A DNA stretch of 21,757 bases, taken from IMG/VR virus record IMGVR_UViG_3300007540_004321, positions 1 to 21,757 of that record; one strand, 5' to 3'. The position numbers and the translations under genes were made by a program. Numbering within the stretch: position 1 is the stretch's first letter; every line of letters starts with the position of its first letter. Positions 14,137 to 21,230 of the stretch are shown piece by piece. Under the pieces are notes generated by a model. It made no database searches. It saw only the letters and a list, made by a program, of their open reading frames with translations, and was not told the origin of the DNA. The DNA is from a virus.

Positions 14137-14485
14137 AGACTTGCACGAACTCGGTCACGATCCCGTTGGATGCCACCGCCGATTCAAGGGCGACTAGGCG
14201 CGGGGTAGTAACCACACCGACGAATCCGCCCGTGATAATTCCGTATGATGTTCCTGCTGTAATAGCCGAACCTGATGCAGCTCCCATGAAGCTGCCGGGG
14301 GCGCTCCAGAGTTTGACGCTGCCGTAGTTTGCATCGGCTACGTCCTCTTGGGTGACGCCGATGCCCTTGGTGTTATCCGCTGCTGCGGTGATGGTTCCGT
14401 CCGCCTGAACGGTCACGATCCGGTATGCGGAGATCGCGCCCGAAGCGAGGAAGGACTTGAATCCGTTTTCGTTTTGACTGGCCAT
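14135..14485 (-). CDS. Capsid decoration protein (gpD-like / DUF2190-like, 116 aa)
   Basis: A 116-aa Gly/Ala/Thr-rich beta protein starting MASQNENGFKSFLASGAISAYRIVTVQADGTITAAADN and containing TKGIGVTQEDVADANYGSVKLW. This pattern matches small head-decoration or DUF2190-like proteins that bind the capsid surface after expansion and stabilise it. It sits directly before the major capsid gene, as in lambda D-E. The leader carries two AACCAACC-like units and ends CGAACCAACCAAAATT-ATG; no Shine-Dalgarno is visible. Confidence 0.75.
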   Translation of the reverse strand: MASQNENGFKSFLASGAISAYRIVTVQADGTITAAADNTKGIGVTQEDVADANYGSVKLWSAPGSFMGAASGSAITAGTSYGIITGGFVGVVTTPRLVALESAVASNGIVTEFVQV

Positions 14486-14491
14486 AATTTT

Positions 14492-14509
14492 GGTTGGTTC
14501 GTTGGTTGG
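14492..14509 (-). promoter_or_regulatory. Repeated CCAACC leader before the decoration gene
   Basis: On the minus strand the leader reads CCAACCAACGAACCAACC, seven bases before the ATG. It contains a tandem repeat and shares CGAACCAACCAAA with the leader of the major tail gene (10518-10530). The opposite strand, GGTTGGTTCGTTGGTTGG, has four GG pairs and could form a two-layer G-quadruplex. The function is unproven. Confidence 0.45.
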
Positions 14510-14515
14510 TGATTA

Positions 14516-14977
14516 TTATGCGGTTTTCACATTGCGGGATGCTTCCCACGCCTTGTATGCGTCGGGATGCTTGGCCTTGTTGGTTAGGATGTGACCCTCA
14601 GCCTTGATGCGGTCGCCGCTGAATTCCTTCTCGGCAATTTCAGCAACGTGTTCGCTGTAGGTCTTAATCTTGGCGGGGGCGGATGCGGGGACTCCTGGCT
14701 TGCCGAGCTTGGTAAGTCCGAGTTTTGCGGACATGGCCTTGATGGCGATTTCCGCGCCGCGCTGTGCAGCAAGCTCGATCTTCTTGTCGTCCTCGTCATT
14801 GTCGGAGCTGAGTTCGGATTTCTCCTCTTCCTCGCTGCCGTCTTCCAATTCGGATTTTTCTTCGTCCTTGGCCTCTTCCTCGGGTGGCGACTCAAGAGCC
14901 GTCAAGCGGGTGCTAAATTCCTCGAATTTGGACATGAGATCCGCGAGGGTTGGTTCTGTTTGTTCTTCGTCTTCCAT
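14516..14977 (-). CDS. Probable nested scaffold from an internal start (153 aa)
   Basis: Inside the protease gene, M172 (ATG at 14977) begins MEDEEQTEPTLADLMSKFEEF, a natural N-terminus for the acidic scaffold. Directly before it the sequence reads AACCAACATAACCAAT-ATG, the same AACCAA-type leader found before the decoration, major tail and capsid genes but not expected inside a coding region. In lambda the scaffold Nu3 is made from such an internal start within C. The product would hold the whole scaffold part without the protease. This is an inference from position and leader. Confidence 0.5.
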   Translation of the reverse strand: MEDEEQTEPTLADLMSKFEEFSTRLTALESPPEEEAKDEEKSELEDGSEEEEKSELSSDNDEDDKKIELAAQRGAEIAIKAMSAKLGLTKLGKPGVPASAPAKIKTYSEHVAEIAEKEFSGDRIKAEGHILTNKAKHPDAYKAWEASRNVKTA

Positions 14978-15490
14978 ATTGGTTATGTTGGTTTCTGTTT
15001 CGGTTTCTTCCTCAGCCTTCGCGGAGAAGAGAGAGCTATTTGCTGCTGGGTCATCCACCAGTGCGGCGGCAAGGACTCCATCGCAGCGGGACATGCAAAC
15101 GGTTCCACGGGGCTTATCTTCGCCCGTGAACTCCATGCTGATCCCCATGTGTTCCGGGTTCTGATCCGCTATCTCAAGGATGCGCCCCCGGTTGCTTTCG
15201 GATTCATAAATATGCACATCGGCAAGCACCTTGTCGGCTTGCAGCGCGAAGTTATCCGCCCAGCCGATCACCTCGAAAACGCCGCTGCCGTGGTTGGCCT
15301 TCAGCTTGATCTTGCCGAGCTTTTTGCACTCCTTGAAAAGCTGCTCAAGTGTCACCTCATCAATGATTACCTGACGGCCTTTCTTGTCGAAATGACCCTT
15401 CGCATCGCCCATTTTCATCAGCGAGACGGAACGGATGATGCCGTTGTCCTTGTCGATCCGTGGGGATTCCAGTGCGGTGTAGAGCTTCAT
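14516..15490 (-). CDS. Prohead protease fused to scaffold (324 aa)
   Basis: The N-terminal part (about 1-160) has the prohead protease pattern: KLKANHGSGVFEVIGWADNF with likely catalytic H67, EHMGISMEF with likely nucleophile S118, and the closing phrase ALVDDPAANSSLF typical of this family. From about 160 to 245 it is extremely acidic (Glu/Asp/Ser runs) and 245-324 is helical and basic, as expected of a scaffold that directs capsid assembly and is then cut up. This matches lambda gpC, whose scaffold part is also made separately as Nu3. It overlaps the portal stop by ATGA. Antisense frames opposite the acidic region are compositional artefacts. Confidence 0.85.
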   Translation of the reverse strand: MKLYTALESPRIDKDNGIIRSVSLMKMGDAKGHFDKKGRQVIIDEVTLEQLFKECKKLGKIKLKANHGSGVFEVIGWADNFALQADKVLADVHIYESESNRGRILEIADQNPEHMGISMEFTGEDKPRGTVCMSRCDGVLAAALVDDPAANSSLFSAKAEEETETETNITNMEDEEQTEPTLADLMSKFEEFSTRLTALESPPEEEAKDEEKSELEDGSEEEEKSELSSDNDEDDKKIELAAQRGAEIAIKAMSAKLGLTKLGKPGVPASAPAKIKTYSEHVAEIAEKEFSGDRIKAEGHILTNKAKHPDAYKAWEASRNVKTA

Positions 15491-17490
15491 GGGTAGTATT
15501 GTTTCTGGATGTCTGCCGGAAGTTTGCTTTTCTGGAACTTGCCGCTCTCCACGATGTCGTAAGCGATGGCGTATGCCTCCTGCTCGGGTTTGCCGGATTG
15601 CAATAGCGCCTGGGTGAGTGCGTGGCGGTCATCGCGCTTCCTTGCCTTAACTGCCTTTGCTTCCGGGGTTGGCTTGTCGGATGATGGCTTCTTGTCATCA
15701 CGCCGCTCCCTGCGTCCCTTGAGTTGGTCTAGTGCCACCTTGTGTTCCGTGAGGTAGGAGTTTGCCTTGTCGAGTTCCACGCGCAGGCGTTGGAGTGCTT
15801 CCGGGTTGCTTCCGTCCGCAAGATCCGTGATGGATTCCTTGATATCGGAAACCCAATCCTCTCCGAACTCCACCGCGCTTGTCTCCTTGTCGATGCGGGC
15901 ATTGATTGAGGAATCGGCTTCGCGGTAGTTCTTGCGGGCGGAAAACTCCTTGGGTGCTTCGTCGGTGGTTGTGGATTCCGTGACACTCTCGCTGGTGGAG
16001 AGCGGTTTCGATGGTCCACTGCCGAAGATGTCCTCGACGGGGATTCCTGATTTCTCGGAAGAGACTTTCTTGATCTGCGCCCAACGTGTCATGGATGCGG
16101 CCACATCCTCCGGGTCTTGGCTGTTCTCGATCCAATGCTGCATCGGGTCAAGCAGACCGTGTTCGTAAAGGTTGACCGCTGCGGATGCTTCCTTGCCGAG
16201 ATCCGGCTGCGGGTGCCTGCGGTATCCCCATCGCCCCTTGTGGATCACGCGCAGGGTGGAGGCGGGGAAAATGCCCTTGGCGATTGCGTCGTAAAGGAAG
16301 GCGTTCTTGATGCGGTTCGCGTGTGGGGTGAGAACCTTCTGGAATCGTTCAAAGGTCGCCTTCGCCATCTCACTTTCAAGGCGGCTGGACACGCCACCAA
16401 GTGCCGATGCGTCAAGGGCGAAAGAGTAGGGGAGATCGTAGGACATCGCCACGAACTTAAGAAGCTGGGTCATCAACCATTGCTCCTCACTCGATGGGGA
16501 AGTGGTGGATGGGAACTTGATATCCGTTCCAGCCGCAAGGTGGTTGATCTGCCCAAACTCGATGTCCTGCTGAAGTGCGGATTGCCCGCCCGGCGTGAGG
16601 TTGGTCGAGTAGGCATCGAAAGCCCCGCTCCCCGTCATCGCTCCGTTGGAGTTGGTGAAGACGGTTATGGCGCTGGCGAGCTTTGCCTTGCCCTTCACGA
16701 AATCAATCATCTCGTAAAGGTCGCGCAGGTTCTGGATGGCCGTAGCAAGGATGGAAACGCCCCGGTATTGGTCAATCCGCATCGGGTCGGTCAGATGGAC
16801 GAAATCCGCAGCAGGAACATCAATAGGGTTGTCGTAGGTGTTCGTGGTCATCGACCGATGAAACACACGGAAGGAATCAACCTGCCCATGCTCCCCGATG
16901 TTCAGTCCGGAAACGTAGTCATTGGAAACGACGTTCTGATAGATGCCGCCGATCCTGTCCGGCTCGATGGCCTGGATCTTGAGAGGGAGCTGTAATGCGT
17001 CTTCCTCGCTGATTCCCTCGTATGAGCCCGGCCTTTGGAAAGCCCAGCCGTAATCCCCGCCCCGGTTGCAGCCCATCACGCCGAACTCAAGCATCTGGAA
17101 GAATCCGTAGCGCCCGGTGATATCGCAGCTAGGGAAAACCTCTTCCTCAAGGTATTCCTCAATTTCCTTGTCGAGCTTCTGATCCCCGGTCTGCGCGTGG
17201 TAACTCTGCGGGGTGACATACATCGCAAACTTGCGATTGAGCATCTTCGCAGGAGCAAAGTTCCTCTCCATATCCTCAGCCTCCCGCATGAGTTGCAGGC
17301 GGTCGCGCTGCACATCGAAGGAGTTTGGCGACATGTTCTGCGGTGCCTGCCCGCGCTTATGGTCGGACTTCGCGCCGTCATAACGGAATTCGTGAATCAC
17401 GCGCTTTGCCGCAAGCCGTTTCAGCCCACGCTCCGGTGAGATTGCGCAAAGCATGTTATCGAAAACCCCGGCCTTGAAATCAGGTGTCAT
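15487..17490 (-). CDS. Portal protein (lambda gpB-like, 667 aa)
   Basis: A 667-aa protein of the lambda gpB portal type. It opens with a basic segment SPERGLKRLAAKRVIHEFRYDGA (about 18-40), and carries FVHLTDPMRIDQYRGVSILATAIQNL (about 230-255), a conserved stretch near the portal stem in this family. The 12-subunit ring is the DNA gate of the head. Residues from about 500 are a hydrophilic extension with a lysine/arginine-rich part (GRRERRDDKK, KARKRDD) and a final helix ending in KQYYP; lambda gpB is 533 aa, so the C-terminal tail is longer than usual. It overlaps the gpW-like stop as ATGA and the protease start as ATGA. Confidence 0.88.
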   Translation of the reverse strand: MTPDFKAGVFDNMLCAISPERGLKRLAAKRVIHEFRYDGAKSDHKRGQAPQNMSPNSFDVQRDRLQLMREAEDMERNFAPAKMLNRKFAMYVTPQSYHAQTGDQKLDKEIEEYLEEEVFPSCDITGRYGFFQMLEFGVMGCNRGGDYGWAFQRPGSYEGISEEDALQLPLKIQAIEPDRIGGIYQNVVSNDYVSGLNIGEHGQVDSFRVFHRSMTTNTYDNPIDVPAADFVHLTDPMRIDQYRGVSILATAIQNLRDLYEMIDFVKGKAKLASAITVFTNSNGAMTGSGAFDAYSTNLTPGGQSALQQDIEFGQINHLAAGTDIKFPSTTSPSSEEQWLMTQLLKFVAMSYDLPYSFALDASALGGVSSRLESEMAKATFERFQKVLTPHANRIKNAFLYDAIAKGIFPASTLRVIHKGRWGYRRHPQPDLGKEASAAVNLYEHGLLDPMQHWIENSQDPEDVAASMTRWAQIKKVSSEKSGIPVEDIFGSGPSKPLSTSESVTESTTTDEAPKEFSARKNYREADSSINARIDKETSAVEFGEDWVSDIKESITDLADGSNPEALQRLRVELDKANSYLTEHKVALDQLKGRRERRDDKKPSSDKPTPEAKAVKARKRDDRHALTQALLQSGKPEQEAYAIAYDIVESGKFQKSKLPADIQKQYYP

Positions 17491-17747
17491 CGTGATCCCC
17501 TCCCGACGCTAGGGTTGAAGTTGGCGCGGGTATTGTGTGAGCGTGTCCCGGTGAGAAGCCCAAGCGCATAGACGGCCTCCTGCAATGTTGCGGATGCGCT
17601 TTCCAACGAAGGGAAGGAAAAGGATCGTCCGGCGATTGTGTAGGAAATGCCGCGCACGGTTCCTGCGATGATCGCAGCCTTGCACGCATCCCGGATCTCG
17701 ATCAGGTCGGCGGACTCAAGTCCCACAAGAGTTTGCTTGATAGCCAT
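17487..17747 (-). CDS. Head-tail joining protein (gpW-like, 86 aa)
   Basis: An 86-aa protein directly before the portal, as with lambda W. It has two helices (LESADLIEIRDACKAAII and SASATLQEAVYALGLL) flanking a beta hairpin ISYTIAGRSFSFPS, the exact topology of gpW, which enters the portal after packaging and helps retain DNA. The C-terminal tail of about 20 residues (THNTRANF-like, Arg-rich) extends beyond lambda gpW's 68 residues. Its ATG overlaps the stop of the 33-aa gene as TGATG and its stop overlaps the portal start. Confidence 0.85.
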   Translation of the reverse strand: MAIKQTLVGLESADLIEIRDACKAAIIAGTVRGISYTIAGRSFSFPSLESASATLQEAVYALGLLTGTRSHNTRANFNPSVGRGSR

Positions 17748-17848
17748 CAGATGCGCCCTCCCTTAACGCAAGGATCACCCCCCGCCACCGCTTCAAACGG
17801 CGGCAGGGGCTTATCTTCCAATCCTTCTTTCAGTATGTTTCGCAACAT
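17747..17848 (-). CDS. Tiny gene coupled to gpW (33 aa)
   Basis: A 34-codon frame opens at ATG 17848 and stops with TGA overlapping the gpW ATG (TGATG), an arrangement that favours translational coupling. The conserved 33-bp motif ends five bases upstream, so this would be the first codon of the transcript. The product starts with a helix MLRNILKEGLEDK, then a Pro-rich link PLPPFEAV and GGDPCVKGG. No family is recognised. It may be a leader peptide setting the level of gpW and portal, or a small structural protein. A GC-rich hairpin (GCCGCCG/CGGCGGC-like arms around 17779-17804) lies within it. Confidence 0.55.
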   Translation of the reverse strand: MLRNILKEGLEDKPLPPFEAVAGGDPCVKGGRI

Positions 17849-17853
17849 TCCTG

Positions 17854-17886
17854 GGGAAACCTTAGTAAATCACCCAACAAAGTCAA
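17854..17886 (-). promoter_or_regulatory. Conserved 33-bp motif, copy 2: candidate late promoter
   Basis: The minus strand reads TTGACT, then TTTACTAAGGT and TCCC, identical at 27 of 33 positions with the copy at 5480-5512. It lies between the inverted 324-aa gene and the next minus-strand gene, starting five bases upstream of the 33-aa gene. TTGACT and TAAGGT are 16 bases apart. It is a candidate promoter that restarts head-gene transcription. Confidence 0.55.
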
Positions 17887-17927
17887 CATTTAATTTACAA
17901 GCCCTTACTTTTAAGGTAAGAGGGGAC

Positions 17928-18902
17928 ATGTCCCAGACCGCATTCACGACCGTTTCCACGAATAGGCTTGCTGCGCAGCCTGCATCATCCTCCCTGATTT
18001 ACGTTAGATCGACCAGCGGAGCGGATACTGGAACGCTTACCATTTACGGCGATGTATCCGCAACGCCGGACACGGACGCAATCGCGCTTGCTGGTCAGGT
18101 TGAGGTTTCATCCGTGGAGATTTTCGACTCGATTAGCCAAGCGATCCTTAGCACGGCACAAGCCGGAACGGTTACGGCATACGCACCCGGAACGGCAGCG
18201 AGCGGGGATATTCGCACGGACGTAAACCCGACCGATGGCGACACCCTTGCGCTTGGCGGGATCACCTATCGCTTCAAATCCACGATGGCTGCGATCAATG
18301 ATGTTCAGCTCGGCGCATCCGCAACAGATACGACACTGGCGCTCAAGAAAGCCATCAACCTGGACGGCATCGCCGGAACCGATTACTTCACCGGAACGGC
18401 AGCAAACCCGATCTATTCCGCCACGGTTGCCACTACGGTTATCACCCTTACCGACCGCATCCCCTGCTTGCGGCAGGTCGCGCAGACCATCACGGAATCC
18501 GCATCAAACTTTGCCATTCGGACTCCAATCGGTGGCGTTGACGGCACGCTTCTTTTCACCTTTGCAGTCGGCGCAACCTCTGCTGCCGATGTCCTAACGT
18601 TCTCCACGGAAGATCACCTAACCGCAACCCTCCCGGCGCTCATGCTCGGAACGTCCAACCCCGTCAATACACAGGGGCGGCAGGCGATGCTCCGTCTTTG
18701 GTCTGACAACGCGATCAGCTACAAGGTGCAATCCAGCACGGATCAAACGAACTGGACGGATACAAGCGAGGGGACTGTTGCCCTTTCCGCATCAACACTC
18801 ACGAACGTAGTCCTTGCGGAGTTGCATGAGTTTGTCCGGTTTGTAGTCACCACCAACGCGAACACGGACGATACGATTCTGGATGCGCGGGTGATTTACT
18901 GA
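17928..18902 (+). CDS. Inverted virion-type structural protein (324 aa)
   Basis: The larger of the two plus-strand genes. The chosen start, ATG 17928, has AGAGGGG just upstream, the clearest Shine-Dalgarno in the window; a longer frame from 17733 or 17836 would cross the divergent control region. The protein is Thr/Ala-rich and beta-type. About 100-190 contains DGDTLALGGITYRFKSTM, VQLGASATDTTLALKKAIN and TDYFTGTAANP, a domain pattern common in phage fibre and tail proteins; the C-terminus (VQSSTDQTNWTDTSEGT to DARVIY) resembles a jelly-roll domain. A head fibre or other decorative virion protein is likely. Its 3' end overlaps the convergent 85-aa gene by seven bases. Confidence 0.75.
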   Translation: MSQTAFTTVSTNRLAAQPASSSLIYVRSTSGADTGTLTIYGDVSATPDTDAIALAGQVEVSSVEIFDSISQAILSTAQAGTVTAYAPGTAASGDIRTDVNPTDGDTLALGGITYRFKSTMAAINDVQLGASATDTTLALKKAINLDGIAGTDYFTGTAANPIYSATVATTVITLTDRIPCLRQVAQTITESASNFAIRTPIGGVDGTLLFTFAVGATSAADVLTFSTEDHLTATLPALMLGTSNPVNTQGRQAMLRLWSDNAISYKVQSSTDQTNWTDTSEGTVALSASTLTNVVLAELHEFVRFVVTTNANTDDTILDARVIY

Positions 18903-19153
18903 TCTACCTTCGCTGTCGGGTCATACCCCAGATCAAAAAGAGCCAGACTCAGTTCCTGTATCCGCTCAAACGCCGCGTTGTTCTCGCGTTTCAGATCGGT
19001 GATTTCCAGGTCTTGTGCGGAGCGGGTGGGGTAGTTCTCCACCCTTGTGCCCCACATGAATTCAAGCTCGGATAACTCCCCCTCGGATCGGTGGATAAGA
19101 TGATTCATATTCTCCCAATATCCGGGGTTTCGTGGTTTTAGCTCTTGGTTCAT
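18896..19153 (-). CDS. Small helical protein between terminase and portal block (85 aa)
   Basis: An 85-aa protein, MNQELKPRNPGYWENMNHL, with a long charged helix (SAQDLEITDLKRENNAAFERIQELSLALFDLG) that could form a coiled coil. Its ATG overlaps the large-terminase stop as ATGA, so it is translated with the packaging genes. Its end overlaps the inverted 324-aa gene by seven bases. No family is recognised; a DNA-packaging or head-completion accessory role is inferred from position only. Confidence 0.6.
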   Translation of the reverse strand: MNQELKPRNPGYWENMNHLIHRSEGELSELEFMWGTRVENYPTRSAQDLEITDLKRENNAAFERIQELSLALFDLGYDPTAKVDQ

Positions 19154-21012
19154 TCGTTCTCTTTTTTGGGTTCCGCTTCATTACCATCATCCCCGCCCGC
19201 TGTCCATAAGATAGGCTGGATTCTTGCGTCCATGATCGCAGCAACCAAGCACATCTGATCGCAGTCCGTAAGGTGGTTCGCCTTCGATGGCGGGAAATAC
19301 CACTCCCATGTCTTCTTGCCCGTTGCCTTGACCGTAACCTGCCGCTTGAACTCGACATTGATCTGCGCCTTGTAGTCGGCGCACACATCGGCGGGAACGC
19401 TCCATTTGTAGGTGGTAAGCCCATCCTTCAGGCGGTGCCACATGTCCTTGATTGGACGGCCACACCAGAAAAAGTATCGCGCCTGCCGTTGCTGCCCTCC
19501 GGTGCCAATCCCAACATGCCCAACCTGCGGGCGGGAGAAGGGGAGATGGCGGGTGATCTGCGTCGGCCCATTCGGTGTCATTACCTGTGAGTGGTGAGGG
19601 AATGATGTCTTTTTGCCGGGGTCGCCCCATATCCCTTGCCATCCATACTTGATGCAAACCGCGTGGACGTTCGGAGTATCCCACGCGCAGTCAACCAGCA
19701 CGCGGGCTGGTTCAACACCTAGCTCCTTGCGCTTTTCCTCTACTTCCTCCCATGTGGTGATTTTCCCCGCGTCGATCAGGCGGCACTCGTATTCACCGAA
19801 CGAACGGCAGACGAACCACCTGTGCGCGGATTCGCCCTTGGATGCTTTCCCGGCCTGGTTATCCACGCACATGAAGCGGGTAATCTCATGTTCGTGCGGC
19901 TCTCCTGTCAGGTAATCGCCCTTGGATCGCTCAAACGCCGCGTCCCCATCCGTGTCGCTGGGTGCCTCGTCCCACGCCATCGCCCGGCGCTTCTGCATGT
20001 AGTCCTTGAAAGGCTCGATTGCCCCGCGCCGGTATGCCTGCACGGCCTGCATCTTTTCCATGAGAAGCTGGGAAAGGGGGAAGTAATGAACCCCGACCGC
20101 CTCCATGTGGAAGCTGCGGTGATCGGATGCCGCGTTGTGGTTGGTGGCTACATACGTGCCTTTCTGGGATTGCTCCTTTCGGAATGCGTTATCTGTCGGC
20201 CAATCCTCCCCGCACTTTTCGCAGTTGTAACGGACGGTAGGGAGTATCTTTGACCAGTTGTAGCCGCCGTCCTCGCCCTTGGTTTCATCGTCAATCTGGG
20301 CAAGCAGCCTGTCCCGGCTATCCGTCATTGGCTGATACGTATCACAATGGGGACACGGCACTTGCCATTCCTCACATGTCCCGGCAAGAAACGATTCGTC
20401 GGATTCGTCGCCAAGCACGGAGCCTGTCGAGAGGGTAACGATCTTCGGATCTTTCACGCCCTCAACCCGCTTCTCAAATGCGGACATCATGCCAGGGTCG
20501 TAGCAATGCGGTTCCTCCATGACTAGGATCTTGACCCGCTTAGATTGCGCCTTCGATGGTTTCGCCGCGATGCAGTAAAACGAAAAGCCGGGAAACGCGA
20601 TCTTTTGCCGACGTATCTTGTCCGCCTTCTCCGGTAGTCGTCGGGACAGGAAATCGTTCGCCTCGATCATCGGCATGATCCGGTCTTCCACCGCATCCTT
20701 GGCATCATCGTCCGTTTGCCAGACGTAGTAGAAAAGCCCGTGGGATTCCACGATGGCATGGGCAACCATGATTTCCCCAATCAGGGACTTGGCGGCTCCG
20801 GCTGGCATCCGAACGTCAACGCGCTTTGTCTGCTTCGCTGAAATCGCCCGCATTGGCTCAATCAGCCACGGGGACTCATTGGCGATGTAAATCGGATACC
20901 GGACGGAATACGGGATTTTCAATTTCCCATCCGCCCATGATACCATGTCGCCATCGTGGGGGATCACGAAGCAGTCGGACAGGTAGGGGCGGGCTAATTG
21001 GGAAGATGTCAT
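19150..21012 (-). CDS. terL: Large terminase subunit (gpA family, 620 aa)
   Basis: The packaging motor: an ATPase that pumps DNA into the prohead and a nuclease that cuts the concatemer. The start is ATG 21012, overlapping the 72-aa stop as ATGA; a TTG at 21054 is less likely. A deviant Walker A, MPAGAAKS with K75, lies at 69-76; Walker B KILVMEEPH is near 147-155; LSTGS at about 180-184 is the coupling motif. CPHC (206-209) and CEKC (250-253) form a Cys4 group typical of Terminase_GpA. The nuclease region follows, with acidic candidates in FMCVDNQ and VLVDCAWDT. The lambda-like family predicts cutting at a cos site, but no cos site is recognised here. Confidence 0.9.
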   Translation of the reverse strand: MTSSQLARPYLSDCFVIPHDGDMVSWADGKLKIPYSVRYPIYIANESPWLIEPMRAISAKQTKRVDVRMPAGAAKSLIGEIMVAHAIVESHGLFYYVWQTDDDAKDAVEDRIMPMIEANDFLSRRLPEKADKIRRQKIAFPGFSFYCIAAKPSKAQSKRVKILVMEEPHCYDPGMMSAFEKRVEGVKDPKIVTLSTGSVLGDESDESFLAGTCEEWQVPCPHCDTYQPMTDSRDRLLAQIDDETKGEDGGYNWSKILPTVRYNCEKCGEDWPTDNAFRKEQSQKGTYVATNHNAASDHRSFHMEAVGVHYFPLSQLLMEKMQAVQAYRRGAIEPFKDYMQKRRAMAWDEAPSDTDGDAAFERSKGDYLTGEPHEHEITRFMCVDNQAGKASKGESAHRWFVCRSFGEYECRLIDAGKITTWEEVEEKRKELGVEPARVLVDCAWDTPNVHAVCIKYGWQGIWGDPGKKTSFPHHSQVMTPNGPTQITRHLPFSRPQVGHVGIGTGGQQRQARYFFWCGRPIKDMWHRLKDGLTTYKWSVPADVCADYKAQINVEFKRQVTVKATGKKTWEWYFPPSKANHLTDCDQMCLVAAIMDARIQPILWTAGGDDGNEAEPKKENE

Positions 21013-21227
21013 TGGAGATGGCGGGGAATCGGATTCTGGTATTGATCCGGGCAAGTGAACCTTGAATTGGCTGGCTGCATGTTTGGCGTCACCTTGAGCT
21101 TCTGCCGAATTTGGGATGATCGACTGTTCTGGATGGAGATAGAGACAGCGAAGAGGGATCGGCTTCTTCTCTCGTCAACGCGCCGGAGTAGGTCAAATGC
21201 AGCTTGGGTTAGCTTGGGTCGGTTCAT
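21009..21227 (-). CDS. Small protein between the terminase subunits (72 aa)
   Basis: A 72-aa basic protein, MNRPKLTQAAFDLLRRVDERRSRS, with an N-terminal amphipathic helix and a polar C-terminus (PDQYQNPIPRH). It begins three bases after the small-terminase stop and ends with an ATGA overlap with the large-terminase ATG, so the exact fit between the two genes argues that it is real. No family is recognised. It could help the terminase complex, or the frame could mainly couple translation of terL to terS. Confidence 0.55.
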   Translation of the reverse strand: MNRPKLTQAAFDLLRRVDERRSRSLFAVSISIQNSRSSQIRQKLKVTPNMQPANSRFTCPDQYQNPIPRHLQ

Positions 21228-21230
21228 GGC

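Noticed and set aside
14591-15496. Long plus-strand frame of 301 codons
   Set aside because: It lies entirely antisense to the protease-scaffold gene. The Glu/Asp-rich scaffold produces open frames on the other strand; its Phe/Leu/Gly-rich product has no protein-like motifs.
16117-16995. Plus-strand frame of 292 codons
   Set aside because: Antisense to the portal gene, whose product has clear family motifs. No ribosome site and no recognisable protein pattern.
17779-17804. GC-rich hairpin upstream of gpW as a terminator
   Set aside because: No U-tract on either strand; it lies in a small coding frame and is better treated as coding GC bias or a minor mRNA structure.
17733-18902. Longer start for the inverted 324-aa gene
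   Set aside because: It would translate through the divergent control region and the 33-aa gene on the other strand. ATG 17928 has the strong AGAGGGG site.
19150-21054. TTG start adding 14 residues to the large terminase
   Set aside because: The ATG at 21012 makes the ATGA overlap used throughout this operon, and the extra residues are Pro/Ser-rich without family support.
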